64,000 nucleotides of DNA. Source: Dioscorea cayenensis subsp. rotundata. Lineage: Eukaryota; Streptophyta; Magnoliopsida; Dioscoreales; Dioscoreaceae. Both the position numbers and the translations under genes were made by a program. How positions within the stretch are numbered: the stretch's first letter is position 1; each line of letters starts with the position of its first letter. The notes beneath the pieces are model-generated. The model did not search any database, was not told the DNA's origin, and was given only the letters and a program-made list of their open reading frames with translations. The stretch spans positions 17,885,589 to 17,949,588 of the forward strand of contig NC_052486.1 in NCBI RefSeq assembly GCF_009730915.1, given 5' to 3'. Positions 1-12,240 of this stretch are shown here, one piece after another.

Positions 1-95
1 AATCTAATTTATAAAATTTAATGGATTAGTGAGGTAGCATGAGTATCAAATTCTTAAATAGTCCAACTATTATAGATGCCATAATATTATATATA

Positions 96-388
96 TAAAC
101 AAGCAGCCGTTGGATGACGATCCAATGGATGTGATTAAACATCTCTAGAGAATAGTAATCTAGGGTGTAGCTAGATTATCTTTTCTCTAGTTAGAGGATG
201 AGTAATGTAGGACGTCATCATGAACAGTATCAAAACATGTTCTATAGTGTCCCATAGTATTTATGAATAGTAAAAACAATGCTGCAATACCTGTATAAAC
301 AAACATCCATTGGATGATGATCTAATAGCTATGATTAAACGTCTCTAGAGAATAGTAATCTAGGGACGTACCTACGTTATCTTTTCTC
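96..388. repeat. two-copy direct repeat, about 92 bp, 200-bp period
   Basis: Copies at about 96-191 and 294-388 share a core containing gtctctagagaatagtaatc (atctctagag... in the first copy) and the same start (an ataaaca run, then a ttggatga motif). The second copy ends about 10 bp before the donor of the SABATH exon 2 relic, so the repeat has replaced the 3' half of that gene. No coding sense is seen. It may be a fragment of an unclassified element. Confidence 0.7.
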
Positions 389-400
389 AAAAAGTTATAC

Positions 401-982
401 CTGAGAGAGCCACATGAGACTATAAGAAGAGTGAGCAAAATGAAGACTATTGCGAGGAAAGAGTCTTCCATAAAAAAAGAACCGGGAACACCAGCAACAT
501 AATAAGGCAAAACTTGATCACCATTCTCTTCTTTAACCTTCTTTTCAAACAAAGACAGTGATTGGAATATTGCATTGAAGTCATTCCCTGGTAAATCATT
601 TAACAAAAACATTATCTCCTTTGTCTTTTGACATCCCTCCATTACTGCACCAATTATCTGAGATATCACCAGGAATGCATTGGGCCCTGAAGAACACCCC
701 AAATCAGCCACAACCAAACACTTGGAGACAATTTCTCCATTGATGTTCTTCAAAGCTTTCTCCACTATGTCCTTTGTTTTTCTTATGGCTTTCTCCTGTT
801 AAATAAATATATAAAAAAATTAATAGATCATGCACATGTGCATGCATGATTGCAAGCATGCATGAAATTAATGAAAACATGAATATTAATACTCTAAGTT
901 GTACTTGAAGTCTTGAGTTTGAGGCATAGCTGGTGTCTCCTGTACCACCAACCATGTGAAGAGCTTCTTCAACCTTCATCAT
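401..982 (-). pseudogene. SABATH methyltransferase relic, copy 1 (exons 1-2)
   Basis: SABATH enzymes use S-adenosylmethionine to methylate carboxyl groups of small metabolites such as salicylate, benzoate or jasmonate. Exon 1 is 905-982 (26 codons from MMKVEEALHMVGG, donor gtacaa). Exon 2 is 401-795 (acceptor aacag, donor gtataa). Exon 2 holds the SAM-binding motif VADLGCSSGPNA and the stretch NDLPGNDFNAIFQSL. The reading frame breaks at a T run near 473: seven T instead of the five that keep GSFYGRLF in frame, making the exon 395 bp rather than 393. Exons 3-4 (about the last 240 residues) are missing; unrelated repeats follow. Substrate cannot be told. This is a pseudogene, not an active enzyme. 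Confidence 0.9.
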
Positions 983-1057
983 GAATATATTCACTGATTG
1001 ATTTCTTATTACTTTGATTTGCTCAGTTGTGTGCAATGTTTAAATTTCTTTGATGCC

Positions 1058-1065
1058 TATTTATA
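1058..1065 (-). promoter_or_regulatory. TATA box of SABATH copy 1
   Basis: Read on the minus strand the site is TATAAATA, about 76 bp upstream of the relic's ATG at 982. Copy 2 has the same box at nearly the same distance, so the promoter was duplicated with the gene. The homology continues upstream to about 1760. Confidence 0.6.
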
Positions 1066-1780
1066 GACTAATTAGCTAGGATTGAAACTGTTTGCAAACA
1101 GCATATATATATTTGAAATCGTCACATGTGCTTTATGTATATATTTTTTTTATTGGAACCTTGTGCCTTTTATATTTAATGTAGATGAATCTTGTAAGGA
1201 GATCAAAGTCTAGATGTTGTGTGGATGAGGATTATTGAGTCCCCGCCAACTCACATTTTCATTTCTGTCCGCTAGTTCTGTGGATGTGGAACTGATCAGT
1301 ACGTTAGGATGTACACAGCTTGTCGGTAGTGTCTTGTGGACAATCTTTGTTTGGTGTGAAACACAACCTCGAGAAAAGTGCATGCATGCCCATGCTGAGG
1401 TAAAGTATGAGTAAACGTGTATAATTACTTTTTTACTCATATATTCGTGTTAATCGTGTCTTATATGTGTTGACACAATTATGACACCAAAACATTTAAT
1501 TTAAGCCTGTCTTAATCGTGTCGACGTACCCATTTACGACATGAATTCATTTATATTAAAGGCATACAAGTTTTAAACTGTGACGTGTCGTGTAATCGTG
1601 TCAATATGCATATTGCCACCCCTAACCTTGCACACATGATGCATTATGCATGTAATTGATTGAATACTGAGCTTAATTAGCACCGAAATTCACTTATATA
1701 TTTGAAAAGGATGTTGTTTTATAAAGGTGTTAAAATGGCCCTTTTTTGTTTACTCCTTAAATTGTTTTATATGATACTTA
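1066..1780 (-). other. duplicated 5' flank of the SABATH unit
   Basis: This non-coding stretch matches 14811-15300 with many small indels. Shared blocks include the run around gttgtgtggatgagg, and a block near 1720-1745 (ataaaggtgttaaaatgg) that corresponds to 15238-15256. It shows that the duplicated unit reached at least 0.8 kb upstream of the gene. Confidence 0.7.
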
Positions 1781-1892
1781 TTTAAAAAAATAAATTCTTA
1801 AATATTAGATACGTGGTAAAGAAAAATAAAACTGTCATGAATATTTTTGTGAATGGAGAAGAAGGTGGGAATGAAGAGGGTTCTCGCCGGAG

Positions 1893-4616
1893 GTGGAGGT
1901 GCAGGGTGGTGGTTTTAGTGTGCTTGATTTTGCTTGTACGATGGACTCCTTGCACGGTGATCTCCTGGCCGGTGGTGTTTCCCGTGGTGGTGGTTATGAT
2001 GGAAGAAAAAATAGGCATCCTCGTAGGTCTTTCCGCCAGCAGGGTGGGGATCGACGCAAAGAGTATGCGCGCCCCCCGGCGCGGAGTGGTTATGTGCGTC
2101 CAGGAACCTCTTTCGCTCAGGCGGTGACCCCTCCCAAAACCCAGTCAGTTGATAATGTGGGCTCCTCGGAGCTAGATTCAACCAAAGATGAGACGACGAA
2201 ATTGAATGGGGATGGACGTTAGTATCTAAGAGAAAAAACCCCCGTAGTCCTAGCCATGAGACCTCGCCGTCGCCTCCCGGTTTGCCCAGCTTAAGGGGAA
2301 CAAAACGCCTGTGCTCACCGCCAGTGTGCGGCCACTGCCTCCAGTCGACTCATAAAACAGAGGAATGCCGGCATCTCCTGACGTGCTTGCGCTGTGGGGG
2401 CGCGGGTCATTTAGCTGTCAGTTGCCGAGTGGAACTAGCTTCGCCACCGCGGAACAGGCGTGCTCGGCCGAAGGCGAGGGAGCGTGATACTGTGGCGACA
2501 AGAGCTGAGGTGCAGAAAAAGGATTTCTTTCCTGTGGTGGATCGTACCCACCCGCTGAAAACTTCTCTATCTGTCTCTTACACTCAAGAGACGTCACGGC
2601 TACGCAAGGACCTTTCAAAGGTGGTGGTTCTAGATGTTATTTCCGGCCAAACAAACGAGGAGATCCTTTTAGAGTTCTTGCCGGGAGCTTTAAACACACC
2701 ACGGGTCGACGCTGTCTATGAATTTAGAGGGAATTCTTTCCTCGCCATGCTCTGCAGTGAAGAAGAAGCAGTGAAAGTAAGCAAGATCGGGGAGATCAGT
2801 CTGCCGTCGAGGATGGGCCCATGCGTCTTCTCCATTTCTCCTTGGTCGGCAGATATCGGTTCCGTGGGTGCCGCGGTGGGGAGAGGTCAAGTTCTGCTCA
2901 TTTGGAACTTGCCTCTCCATGCGTGGACATGGACCGTACTGGTGGAGCTATTACGGCCGATTGGTGATCTGGTCGCGATTCTGCAACCGAGTAAACCCCA
3001 CAAAGCCTTCATCTCCGTTCTAGTCCGCTGCCGGCCGCGTGTATCCCTGCCGCATGAGGTGTCGTTCAGCTTCGGGATTCGAAAATTCTTCGTTCTCATC
3101 ACGGACAACCAACTGCCATTTCCTACCTTTAGATCCGATCTGGAGAAGTTCGTCTACCCGGTGGTGAGTCCGGCGAGAGAGAGTGCCCATACCCAATGCG
3201 AGCTTCCTGTCCAACTTCAACAGCCCCATGAGATCCCTGAGCAGCCGAAAGAGTCGAAGGGAAAAGCAATCCTGGAGGAGAGATCTGACCTTCAACGGGG
3301 GAAGAAGAAGATTGAAGAGCATGCTTCGGAGGAGAGGCGGTCCCGTGGATCTGGTGGGGAGTCTTTCTGGAGACCCAGGTTGCTTCAGCGTCAGGTCTGT
3401 CCGGTGAGCAACTCTCCCAAGACCTCCTCGAACTCTCATGGTGAGCCGTTAACATTCCAGGCGAGCGCAACTCCGGGTAACTCTTCGACCTCTCAGAACG
3501 CGCCGATGACCTATCAGGTGAGCTCCGCTCCTGGGGTTCAATTGGAGCAGTCGACAGAAACTAGATCCCGGCCGGTGAGCTATGCTCCCGGGGATACTCC
3601 GGTAATGGCGGAGATAGACGATGACGCCGTTGCCGACACAACTGCTGCGAATATTGCACAGCGGGCACGACCCCCCAGTCTCCCGCCACTGCCCAGCAGT
3701 CCTCGGCCAGAACTCAAGGATCAGGTTTTCGTGCCAACAAAAGGTGGTGTTGTCGACTAGCCATTGGTCGAAGTCACTGGGGGACTGGGCGACAGTGACT
3801 GCACTTTTCTTAGTGGTCAACTCACTGGGCCTGTCGGTTCATTGCCGAACACCAACCTCGCGATGACACTTGGCAACCCGAGATTGACTGTAAAATCATC
3901 AGTTCTGAATGAGAGCACGTGTGGTGACTTTGTTAATTCAAACTTTCTGCATGGCAAGACAATTGCATTGGAAAACCCAAGTGAGTCAATTGGGCCGGCC
4001 TCCATTGGTGTTGGGCCTGACGATATCCTAACTAATAAACAACCAATGGAGATCCCTCCTGTTATTTCTCAGTCATTTCAAACCAATACTTCCCGGGGCG
4101 TAGACGCTTTTTGCGATCCTGCAAACCCACCCCCGAATTTCAATCCTCATCCAAATTTTAATTGGGTATTCATCCGGGGGGGTGTGGACCCTTGCCCCGG
4201 TGGAATTTACAAAAGATCTGCAAGCTTGGTCCTCCTTGGAGGAGGAAAAATCTCATTCGGATCACTTGGAACCTTGGGATGGTGAAAATCATTCCGATGC
4301 CATCTCTCCAAACATTGACCAGGACCATGTTCAGGAAACTGCTAGTGAGGACAGTCAGGACTCAGCCGACTCTGGCTCTGATTTTGGGGAGAAAGTTATT
4401 CATTTACTGCATACGTGGCATGCGGAAGACCCTTCCAAGGGCACCAGAAGAAGCGAACAGAAAAAGATGCCCTCTTCTAGATGGACTGAAGAGGCGGGGT
4501 TCCTTCCACACACACCCAAATCGGTGAAAAAAAAGGGAGCTGCTGTTTCCCCAGCGGAAGAAGGTACCTCCTCCACTCCTTTTTTTTACTTTCTAAGTGG
4601 AATGATATTCAATTAA
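1893..4616 (+). pseudogene. LINE ORF1 (zinc-knuckle RNA-binding protein), broken
   Basis: In LINEs, ORF1 makes the nucleic-acid chaperone that packages the element's RNA. Frame one runs from ATG 1893 to about 2215, where an indel shifts it into the frame used to 3760. Two CX2CX4HX4C zinc knuckles follow each other at about 2321-2432 (CGHCLQSTHKTEEC and CLRCGGAGHLAVSC). A DUF4283/RRM-like stretch follows (around LLIWNLPLHAW). A TAG at 3758-3760 interrupts the frame, which resumes to about 4285. A run of seven G near 4173-4179 shifts it again into the acidic tail ending at 4616. The start codon is the least certain part. Confidence 0.75.
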
Positions 4617-4778
4617 ATAATTATTGCTCTGCATGTGGAATTACTTTTGACTCTGCAAGTCATAGAGATAGATGTTTTACTCATATCCGCATGTTAGAGA
4701 CAATCCACGCTTCCTTAAATGAGGATCTTGTCGGCTCCTCGGGTTTAGGAGCTGCAGTAGGCACTCATTAGTTTCCTT

Positions 4779-7700
4779 ATGAATATCATCTCTTGGATTG
4801 TTAGGGGTCTAGGAAGGCTTTCAAAACGTTTCCTAGTTAGAGACTTTCTGCAACTTCATCATGCTGATATTTGCTGCCTCCAACAATCTAAACTTAATAA
4901 TATTGACTCCGCCTCCTGGAGTTCGATCGGAGGCACTCGTTTAGACCGTTTTTCCTTTGTCCCTGCGATTGGTTCCGCCGGTAGGATTATCATGGGCTGG
5001 AATAATTGCCTTTTTTAGGGTAATTTAATCTTTTAGGGGATCTATAGTCTGACTATTAAATTCACCAATCGAGCTTCTAATCTAGTTTGGGTTTGCACCA
5101 CAGTTTATGGACCAAACGCTAGACACCTCAAACTTGATTTCTGGAATGAAATTAGATCGTCACTCAAACTCTGATCTTCCTTGGGTAATTTGTGGTGATT
5201 TTAACTCGATCTTTTCCCCTTCGGATAAATCGAATGGAACTTTCAATTGTGAAGATATCCGTTTGGCCCAAGGCCTGGTCGCCGACCTGCACCTGCTGGA
5301 ACCGCCCTTCTTTGGTAAGCGCTTCACTTGGACTAACGGCCAAGCCAGCCCGATTTGGGTTAAACTTGACCGTTTCCTGGTTAATTCTAGATGGGTGGAA
5401 TTCTTCCCTAGGGTCACACAAAACTGCCTTCCGCGATTGGGATCGGATCATGTTCCGATTCGTCTGGAATCTGGACTCCACATCCCTAAACCTCGACCCT
5501 TCCGTTTTGAGCAAGCCTGGTGCTTGGCTGATAATTTTTTTGATCTCATAAAGGATTGGTGGAATCTACCGCAACCTTCTGGTTGTGGGGCTTTTATACT
5601 GGCTAAAAAGATCAAGCACCTCAAAGAGAAACTGAAAACATGGGCTAGAGAGGATTTCGGTTCAATTAGGCTTAAAAAACTGGCGCTTTTACATGACATT
5701 GGACTGCTTGATAACTTAAAGGAGTCCCGTAGTTTAACTGATGAGGAAACTCATAAAGAGAACGACTTACGAGCTGAGATGTACGGGATTCTCAAACAGG
5801 AGGAGATTTATTGGAAACAAAGGGCCAGAGTGACTTGGCTTAAGGAGGGCGACGAAAATACTAGTTATTTTCACTCGGTCGCCAATGGTCGCAAAAATCA
5901 AAATTTCATTAACAGGATCCGTCAGGGGGGTCAAGTAGTTGAGGATTCACACAGGATGGGCAACTTTTTCACCTCTTACTATAATGACCTCTTTGGCTCT
6001 ATTCAAGATCATCGAAGCCAAATCAATTGGTGTCATCTTCTTGGGCCGAAAGCTCAAAATGATCTTACAATGTTAGATAGCCCTTTCACTCACGAGGAAA
6101 TTAGGGCAGCGGTCTTTGGCATGCACGCAGATAAGGCCCCTGGACCGGATGGTTTCCCAATCTTTTTCTTTCAAAAATTCTGGGATATCATCAAATTTGA
6201 CATCTTTAAACTTTGTGAGGACTTCTATAATGGAATTACCGATCTTGAGAGAATTAATTGGGCCAATATTGCTCTAATTCCGAAATGTCAAACTCCAGAG
6301 GATCCCTCCCACTATCGCCCTATTAGCTTAATCAACTCAACGCTGAAGATTGTATCGAAAGTGCTAGCCAATAGACTCAGTGGTCTTATTGACGGTCTAG
6401 TTGACTCGACACAATCAGCCTTCATTAGGGGACGGTGCATTATTGACAATATTTCCACTGCTCAGGAACTTATCTTTTTCATGCAAAAATTCCGCCTCCC
6501 GGGGTTGATCTTGAAAGTGGATTTCGCCAAGGTTTTCGATACAGTGGATTGGAAGTTCCTCCTTGACCTGCTTACGGCCAGGGGTTTTAGTGCTAAGTGG
6601 ACTGGATGGATCAGTTCCATTCTCTTGAGCTCTAAAGCTTCCTTCCTTATTAATGGCACCCAATGTGGATATGTGCGGTATTGCAGGGGGCTTCGCCAGG
6701 GGGATCCACTCTCACCTCTACTGTTTGTTCTTGTGATGGATGTCCTTAGCACCATGTTTAATGCTGCTTTATCCTTTGGGATCCTTAAGGGTGTTGTTCT
6801 GGGTGAAACTGGGGGAAAAATGTGCCACTTACAATTTGCGGATGATCTCGTAGTGATGACGACAGGAGGAGGTGAAGACCTACGTATTATTAAACTCATC
6901 CTTTACTTATTTGAAGGTCTCTCTGGCCTCAAAGTCAATCTCAATAAAACGTGCCTATACTCGTCACAAAAGAATATTGAGATCCAGACTCACTTAGCTA
7001 GAACAATGCACTGTCAAAGGGACATCTTACCCCTGACCTATCTGGGCATCCCAATCTCGGGTTGCCGACCAAGAAGACAAGATTGGGAAATCCTCATTAG
7101 TAAGGTGCGGAATAGACTTGCAACATGGAAATCCAAACTTCTCTCCCTTGGGGACGCTTAACCCTTGTTAATTCCGTCCTGTCAGCTATCCCAACTTATT
7201 GGATGTCCATATTTAAATTACCTTGCTAGGTAATCAAATCAATTGATGCAATTCGGCGGGATTTCCTCTGGTCGGGCCCAGATAACCACTCGAAAATGCG
7301 ACTGGTTGGTTGGAATAGACTTTGCAGGCCTAAAGAACAATGAGGGTGGGGAATCCTAAATCTGACTACTTTTAATGATGCCCTCCTGGGAAAATAGTGG
7401 TGGAAAATTAGCAGTAATAAGCATTGGTGCGGATCCCAGATCGTCCGTTTTAACTATTTCCGGAATATTCCTGAGTGGAATCTTTTTCATAAACAATGTG
7501 CTAGAAGATCTTATTTCTGGAATGGGATTCTTAATGTCTTACCGGCCTTTAGAAAAAACCTTATTACTATTGTTCGTGATGGAACCTCTACCTTATTCTG
7601 GCTAGATAACTGGGTGGACGGGCGAGCGCCAGCTGATCTCTGGCCGGGTATTTACCTGCTAATGCCTCATAAGGAAATCACTATAAAAAACCTGGCAAGT

Positions 7701-8450
7701 GCCAACCACTATGCTTTAACTGAAGGTTTCCCAACTATTCGCTCCCTATTAGATCATTGTGTTTCGAACCTCAGTTCTTCCCGGGATGATAAGCGGTGGA
7801 AACTTACTGCTAATGGGACATTCACGGTTAAGTCTTTCTATAACTTCTTGAATGATGGTGGCCTGAGATGTGGGTGGACTCCACTTATTCTTTAAGGCCA
7901 TTGCCCTAAGAAAATCAACCTTTTTAACTGGTTGGCTCGAGCTAACAAAATCTTGACCTTAGAAAATTTGGCTTTGCGGAACTGTAATCGGCTTCACAAT
8001 ATCACGTGTGTCATGTGTCACTCGGATATTGAATCCACAGATCATCTTCTTTTCCAATGCCCGGTGGCATCCCACATCTGGAACTTATTTAGCCATTTGC
8101 TTGGCCTTAGGAATGTTCCAGGGTCGGTCAAGGACTTGTGGGGAAGTTGGAGGAAAAGCATCCGGAAACCACTGATTTTTCTCTGGGACCTCCTTATGAG
8201 GACAATCACTTGGAACATTTGGCTTGAAAGAAACATGCGCATTTTTAATTGCACTTGTCTTCCTGTTAATTCCATTTTAATCAAAATTGTTCACTTGTTT
8301 CTTCTATGGTTTTTAGCAGCGCCTGATTCAAAGAAAGCTAGATTGGAGGAACCTGTGGCTAAAGTCAAGCGTAGTCTTGAATTCCTCTCTACCGGGGATG
8401 CGGTTCCTAGTGCCCACCCTGAGCCTGCCCCGAATGCTGGCGAGATGTAG
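4779..8450 (+). pseudogene. LINE ORF2 (endonuclease-reverse transcriptase), broken
   Basis: ORF2 nicks the target and copies the RNA into DNA. The endonuclease begins at 4779 (MNIISWIVRGLG). The usual Asn of SWNVRG is Ile and the usual metal-binding Glu of LQESK is Gln (CLQQSKL), so it should be inactive even in frame. Stops and frameshifts fall at 5018-5170. The endonuclease C-terminus has CGDFNSIF and LGSDHVPI. The RT open frame (5107-7161) has KVDFAKVFDTVDW, LRQGDPLSP and the catalytic FADDLVVM. After stops at 7159, 7229 and 7341 the frame resumes in pieces to a zf-RVT-like domain (CVMCHSDIESTDHLLFQCP, about 8002-8060) and stops at 8450. Confidence 0.88.
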
Positions 8451-8698
8451 TCCTTGTTGTTCTGTTTCTCCCTAGAGGGCTCTGCCTCTAGGTTTTTGTG
8501 TCAGTTTGTTCTGTGGGTTGGGCCACCCCTGGTGGTTTTTCCTCTCACTTGTTCTGCTTCTCGTTTGTTTTATTTTTTCTGTGTCTTTGTTGGTCTCTTG
8601 TAGGCCTGGTTTGTTTTCTGTTGTCCCGTACTTCTTTTCCAATATATTGTGGTTTATCCACCTTTTCAAAAAAAAAAAAATAAAAAAAAATAAAACTG

Positions 8699-9430
8699 AT
8701 GATTTAAAGCCCAATGCTAGCTATATATTGTAAGCCATATACTCAACATATATATATTAAGACCAAAAGATGTCAAAGTGAAAAACTAATAATTTACAGA
8801 TCATATATATATATATATTATCATTGCGAAACAAATTAATATTAATTATCTAATAATATGTGACAATACGTAGTATCAGTATATGTCTGGTTTATTTCAT
8901 CAGTCATAAAGTTTGATTGTTATAAACTATTTTGTAGCTATGAAATTTGACCATTATTAATATATATATATAAAGGTTAGAATATAGTTTTTTTTTTTTA
9001 ATAATGTCCACATTTAATTAAAGACACAAATAAATGAATAACGAGAAGCATAAAAATTGAATGTTCATCACATCTGATTTATCTTAAAGTAATGGTTAAT
9101 AACCAACTATGTATATGAGTCAGTGGTATGAATTTATTTTGAATGGAAGTAATCACGCAGAGTCTATAATAAAGAATTAAACATATAATATTCTTATTAA
9201 TTATGCACTTGAAGACCAAGACAAACTTGGTCCAAATTATAAGATTATAATTAATCATCACCATGATAATAACTTTAATCTTAAAAACAATGCTCTTTCC
9301 AAAAAAAAATTAATTTTGACATAGGAAAAACCAATTTAACGAGGGAACTTCAAAAGCTTTTTATTTTTTTTTATAAAAATGGATAAACTATAATTTGTTG
9401 AAAAAAAAAATAACAAGAACAAGAAGAACG
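8699..9430. other. AT-rich stretch, no gene seen
   Basis: This follows the LINE and continues the old upstream flank of SABATH copy 1. It contains TA runs at about 8801-8819 and 8960-8973 and no reading frame of interest. Confidence 0.5.
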
Positions 9431-9600
9431 AAGCTTTGTCCTGCACATGAATGACAAAACCATTTGTCCTCCATTGACAAGCTTTTAAGAAGAAAGCTTG
9501 AGAAATCTCTCTTGAATTGCTCTAAATATAACTTCATTTGATACAATTATTGGAGGACTTATTCTTGAGGGCCATGAAAGTTTTAACTTAACAAGCTAAA
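9430..9600 (-). pseudogene. SABATH methyltransferase ghost, copy 3 (exon 3 fragment)
   Basis: On the minus strand this reads a decayed version of SABATH exon 3. It matches copy 2 at 13920-14060 nucleotide by nucleotide, sharing attgctctaaatat and catttgtcctccattgacaa, but the frame is lost to small indels. About 1.1 kb upstream (10590-10720) the promoter flank of the same unit can also be recognised, at the spacing seen in copy 2. The exon 1-2 region between them has been replaced. Confidence 0.75.
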
Positions 9601-9604
9601 AAAA

Positions 9605-10184
9605 AAAAAGGGCTAAATTTCAACGATACACAACTAAACAAAACAACACTTAATAACCCAATCATAAAAAATAACAACAAAACATATAACCAACAAGAAA
9701 TCAAGATTTTTGCACAAAACCAATTTACAAGAAAGGATTCAGACAATATGCCTCTTGTAGTACACCTACTCTTCCAAGACTTTTGACCACCACAAGGAGA
9801 AGCAACAAATCACTGAGTATAAGCAAACATACTAGGCTTCAAACTGCACATGCAAAGTCTCAAACTACTCATCCAACCACAAGATCTCTTAGCCATACAA
9901 AGGGCATACAACAAGTTTCAAGAGCAATTGCATTTCCAAAACTAAGCAATTAGAGAACATGACAAATAAAACACATGCTATCAATACAAATCAAGCCAAC
10001 AACATAACAATGCCACAAACATAGCAACATATTAAGGAACAAGAAGAATCCACCAACAAAGGATTTACTCGGGTAGATGCACCAAATCAAGCCAACACAA
10101 CAAAGCCTTGAAGCCCCTCCTAGTTCCAAGGTATGCAATGGAAGGATTTCAACCTTCTAACCGACTCACCAACTAGGGCAGCCC
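9605..10184. other. unexplained insert inside SABATH copy 3
   Basis: An A run (about 9600-9611) is followed by CA-rich, low-T sequence with no long ORF. It replaces exons 1-2 of SABATH copy 3. I recognise no family. Together with 10439-10590 it may be one insertion, later hit by the SINE at 10202. Confidence 0.4.
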
Positions 10185-10201
10185 TAAGGAGGGTGGAAGT
10201 T

Positions 10202-10421
10202 TTTGCCAAGAAGAGCAGCCTAGGCCAAGAAAAGGCAGAGACGCTGACATGCTCTCGGCGGAGCAAGTGGGAGCAGGGCCCGCGCACATGAACACTCGAC
10301 CACCGCACACAACCACTACTCACACTCCCAGAAATGCACCCTCACCCAAAATTTGAACTCTCACCACTTATGAAGGGTTCTATTGGGGACCCGGCTACCA
10401 ATAGATCACTTGGTCGTTGGT
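10202..10421 (-). mobile_element. SINE with perfect 17-bp TSD
   Basis: The 220-bp element lies between perfect copies of TAAGGAGGGTGGAAGTT (10185-10201 and 10422-10438). On the minus strand it begins CCAACGACCAAGTGATCTAT and continues TGGTAGCCGGGTCCC. About 75 bp in is gagttcaaatt, resembling a pol III B box; the tgatctattgg segment could be an A box. It ends in a short A run. SINEs encode no protein and depend on LINE enzymes. The head is shared with the element at 26094-26240. Confidence 0.8.
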
Positions 10422-10589
10422 TAAGGAGGGTGGAAGTTGGGATGCAAGAAACCTTTTAATGCCCCAAAGATCCGATGAGATAGTAGGGTGCAGCATGGCT
10501 GTTGGAGAGGGGAAGCATGGCTTTAGGTGGGAGGAAATGAAAATTAATGAAGAAGGGGAAGAATTTGCTCATGGTCATGGGCATACTAG

Positions 10590-10720
10590 AAGTAATTTGT
10601 GTTGTCATGCATGATGCTCATGACTATTGATGAAATCTTGCTGGGGCTTGACAAGAAGAAACTGACTGATGGTTTAATTCATAAAGGAGGTTATAATGGT
10701 GTTAAAAATGTTAGAATTTA
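10590..10720 (-). other. promoter-flank remnant of SABATH copy 3
   Basis: The segment matches the 5' flank of SABATH copy 2 at 15130-15250: gttgtcatgcatgatg, then an aaactgactgatgg block, then aaggaggttataatggtgtt. It marks the upstream end of the third duplicated unit. Confidence 0.6.
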
Positions 10721-12240
10721 AAATATTATTATATCCAATATGTCATATTGATTAAACAATTATATGATCACTTACTTTCAAAAATAACCAATTAAACAAG
10801 ATGACGATGACTCTATAAAGAAAAAAATGATAAAGAAAGTATAAAAAAGGGTTAAAAGAAGGTATAGCTTCATTAAATAGTTTTAAGATAGCAGTTCTAG
10901 TAGGGCTAGCTATTTAATTTTGAGTTATCAGTTAACCTAACAAAATTAAGAAAAATAAGACATAAGATTTAACAACACAGTTTGGTACAACATGTCTACA
11001 TTTGCGGACCCAACCTCATGAGAAGCAATACACTACAAAATGCAAAAAGTGAATACTAGTTACTCTCTTACACACCAAGGAATAAACATACATTCCCTCA
11101 AAATATATCGACGATTAAAGATCTCATCCCAAACGCTTTGTCTTAACCAATAGTTGGCCTTAACATTCTATTGATGTGACATGCATTTCTCAAGATTTTA
11201 TCACAATTGTCTTAGACAATAAGATTCACTCTCACAAGATTAACCCATTCTCTTGCCTTGTATGTATGGTTTCTTTCTCTTACATATTAACCTCTTAACA
11301 TGAGATACATATATAAGCATTTACATGAACCACCTCTTGAACTTTCTTATTCAATCTTGATTCTGTAGTAGCTCTGAATCTAGTGTTATAACTTATGTTG
11401 CAATATAGTTATGACATGCTCCAACACATTTGTTGAAATTGGTTGAGTCACAAATCCAAATTGCTAGACATGACCTTGCAACACTATTAATCTTTTTTGG
11501 TTGAGTTCGAGTCAAACATAGTTGAATCACCCAATGATCTTGGTCAACTTGCCAATAATTTGTGCTCACCACCCCACTCGCTGTGAATCCAAACTTGGTC
11601 TTCAATTGCACATCCAATCTTGGTGTTTTTCAATAATACCAAACAAAAACTCAATTAATCATCAATAAACTAATATAATCTTTAATCAATTTTAATTCTT
11701 CATCTTAATTTGGCACTCACCTTATTTATATCAAAACAAATATAGCCTTCAATCAACTCTCATTGCCATCTCCAAATATGACTCCCTACCTCATATATTT
11801 CTTAATCAAACAGTAATCTCCATAAATAATTCTCAGAATGCATAAATCACCTCTCCATAGATAGAGTTGAGCGATACTTAACTCATCTATAGATCCAACC
11901 AAGTCTTCATAAATAGCTTCACCCAATATGGTTCTTCAAATATATAATCGTAGGGGAAAACTTTGTCATTCACACTGTTAAATTTGTTTAATTAATTACT
12001 TGATAAATAATGCCAACTCGTAACATAAACAATCTGGGCATTAATGTATTTTAGCGCTAACATAAGAGATTAAGTCAAGCAAAGTATGAGACGAAGTCAC
12101 CTTAGGACATCTTTACAGTGTAACTTCATTTATTCCATTAGGCATAACAAATTACAATACAAACAAGAAAATTTGTATCATTACAAGATGCCATTTATTT
12201 TAAATGATAACTATAGCACTAATGGATGCCCTTTGAAGAA
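10720..12240. other. gene-free AT-rich stretch
   Basis: No coding exon could be supported. The composition (repeated short CA/TC-rich phrases, scattered short ORFs in all frames) suggests old retrotransposon debris, but no RT, integrase or LTR pair is recognisable. Confidence 0.4.

Larger units (their letters stand above)
1835..8685 (+). mobile_element. near full-length L1-type LINE (non-LTR retrotransposon)
   Basis: The element is bounded by a perfect 13-bp TSD, aaaaataaaactg, at 1822-1834 and 8686-8698, and ends in an A-rich tail (8668-8690). Comparison with the matching flank of SABATH copy 2 (about 15300-15345) shows where the empty site was. It carries ORF1 with zinc knuckles and ORF2 with endonuclease, reverse transcriptase and a zf-RVT-type domain; no RNase H is seen. 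Both ORFs carry several stops and frameshifts, so this copy is dead. The unit is 6.85 kb. A second, truncated copy of the same family lies at about 49213-51009. Confidence 0.93.

Noticed and set aside
2418..3470. Several minus-strand ORFs over LINE ORF1
   Set aside because: They overlap a recognisable zinc-knuckle protein on the plus strand and have no motifs of their own.
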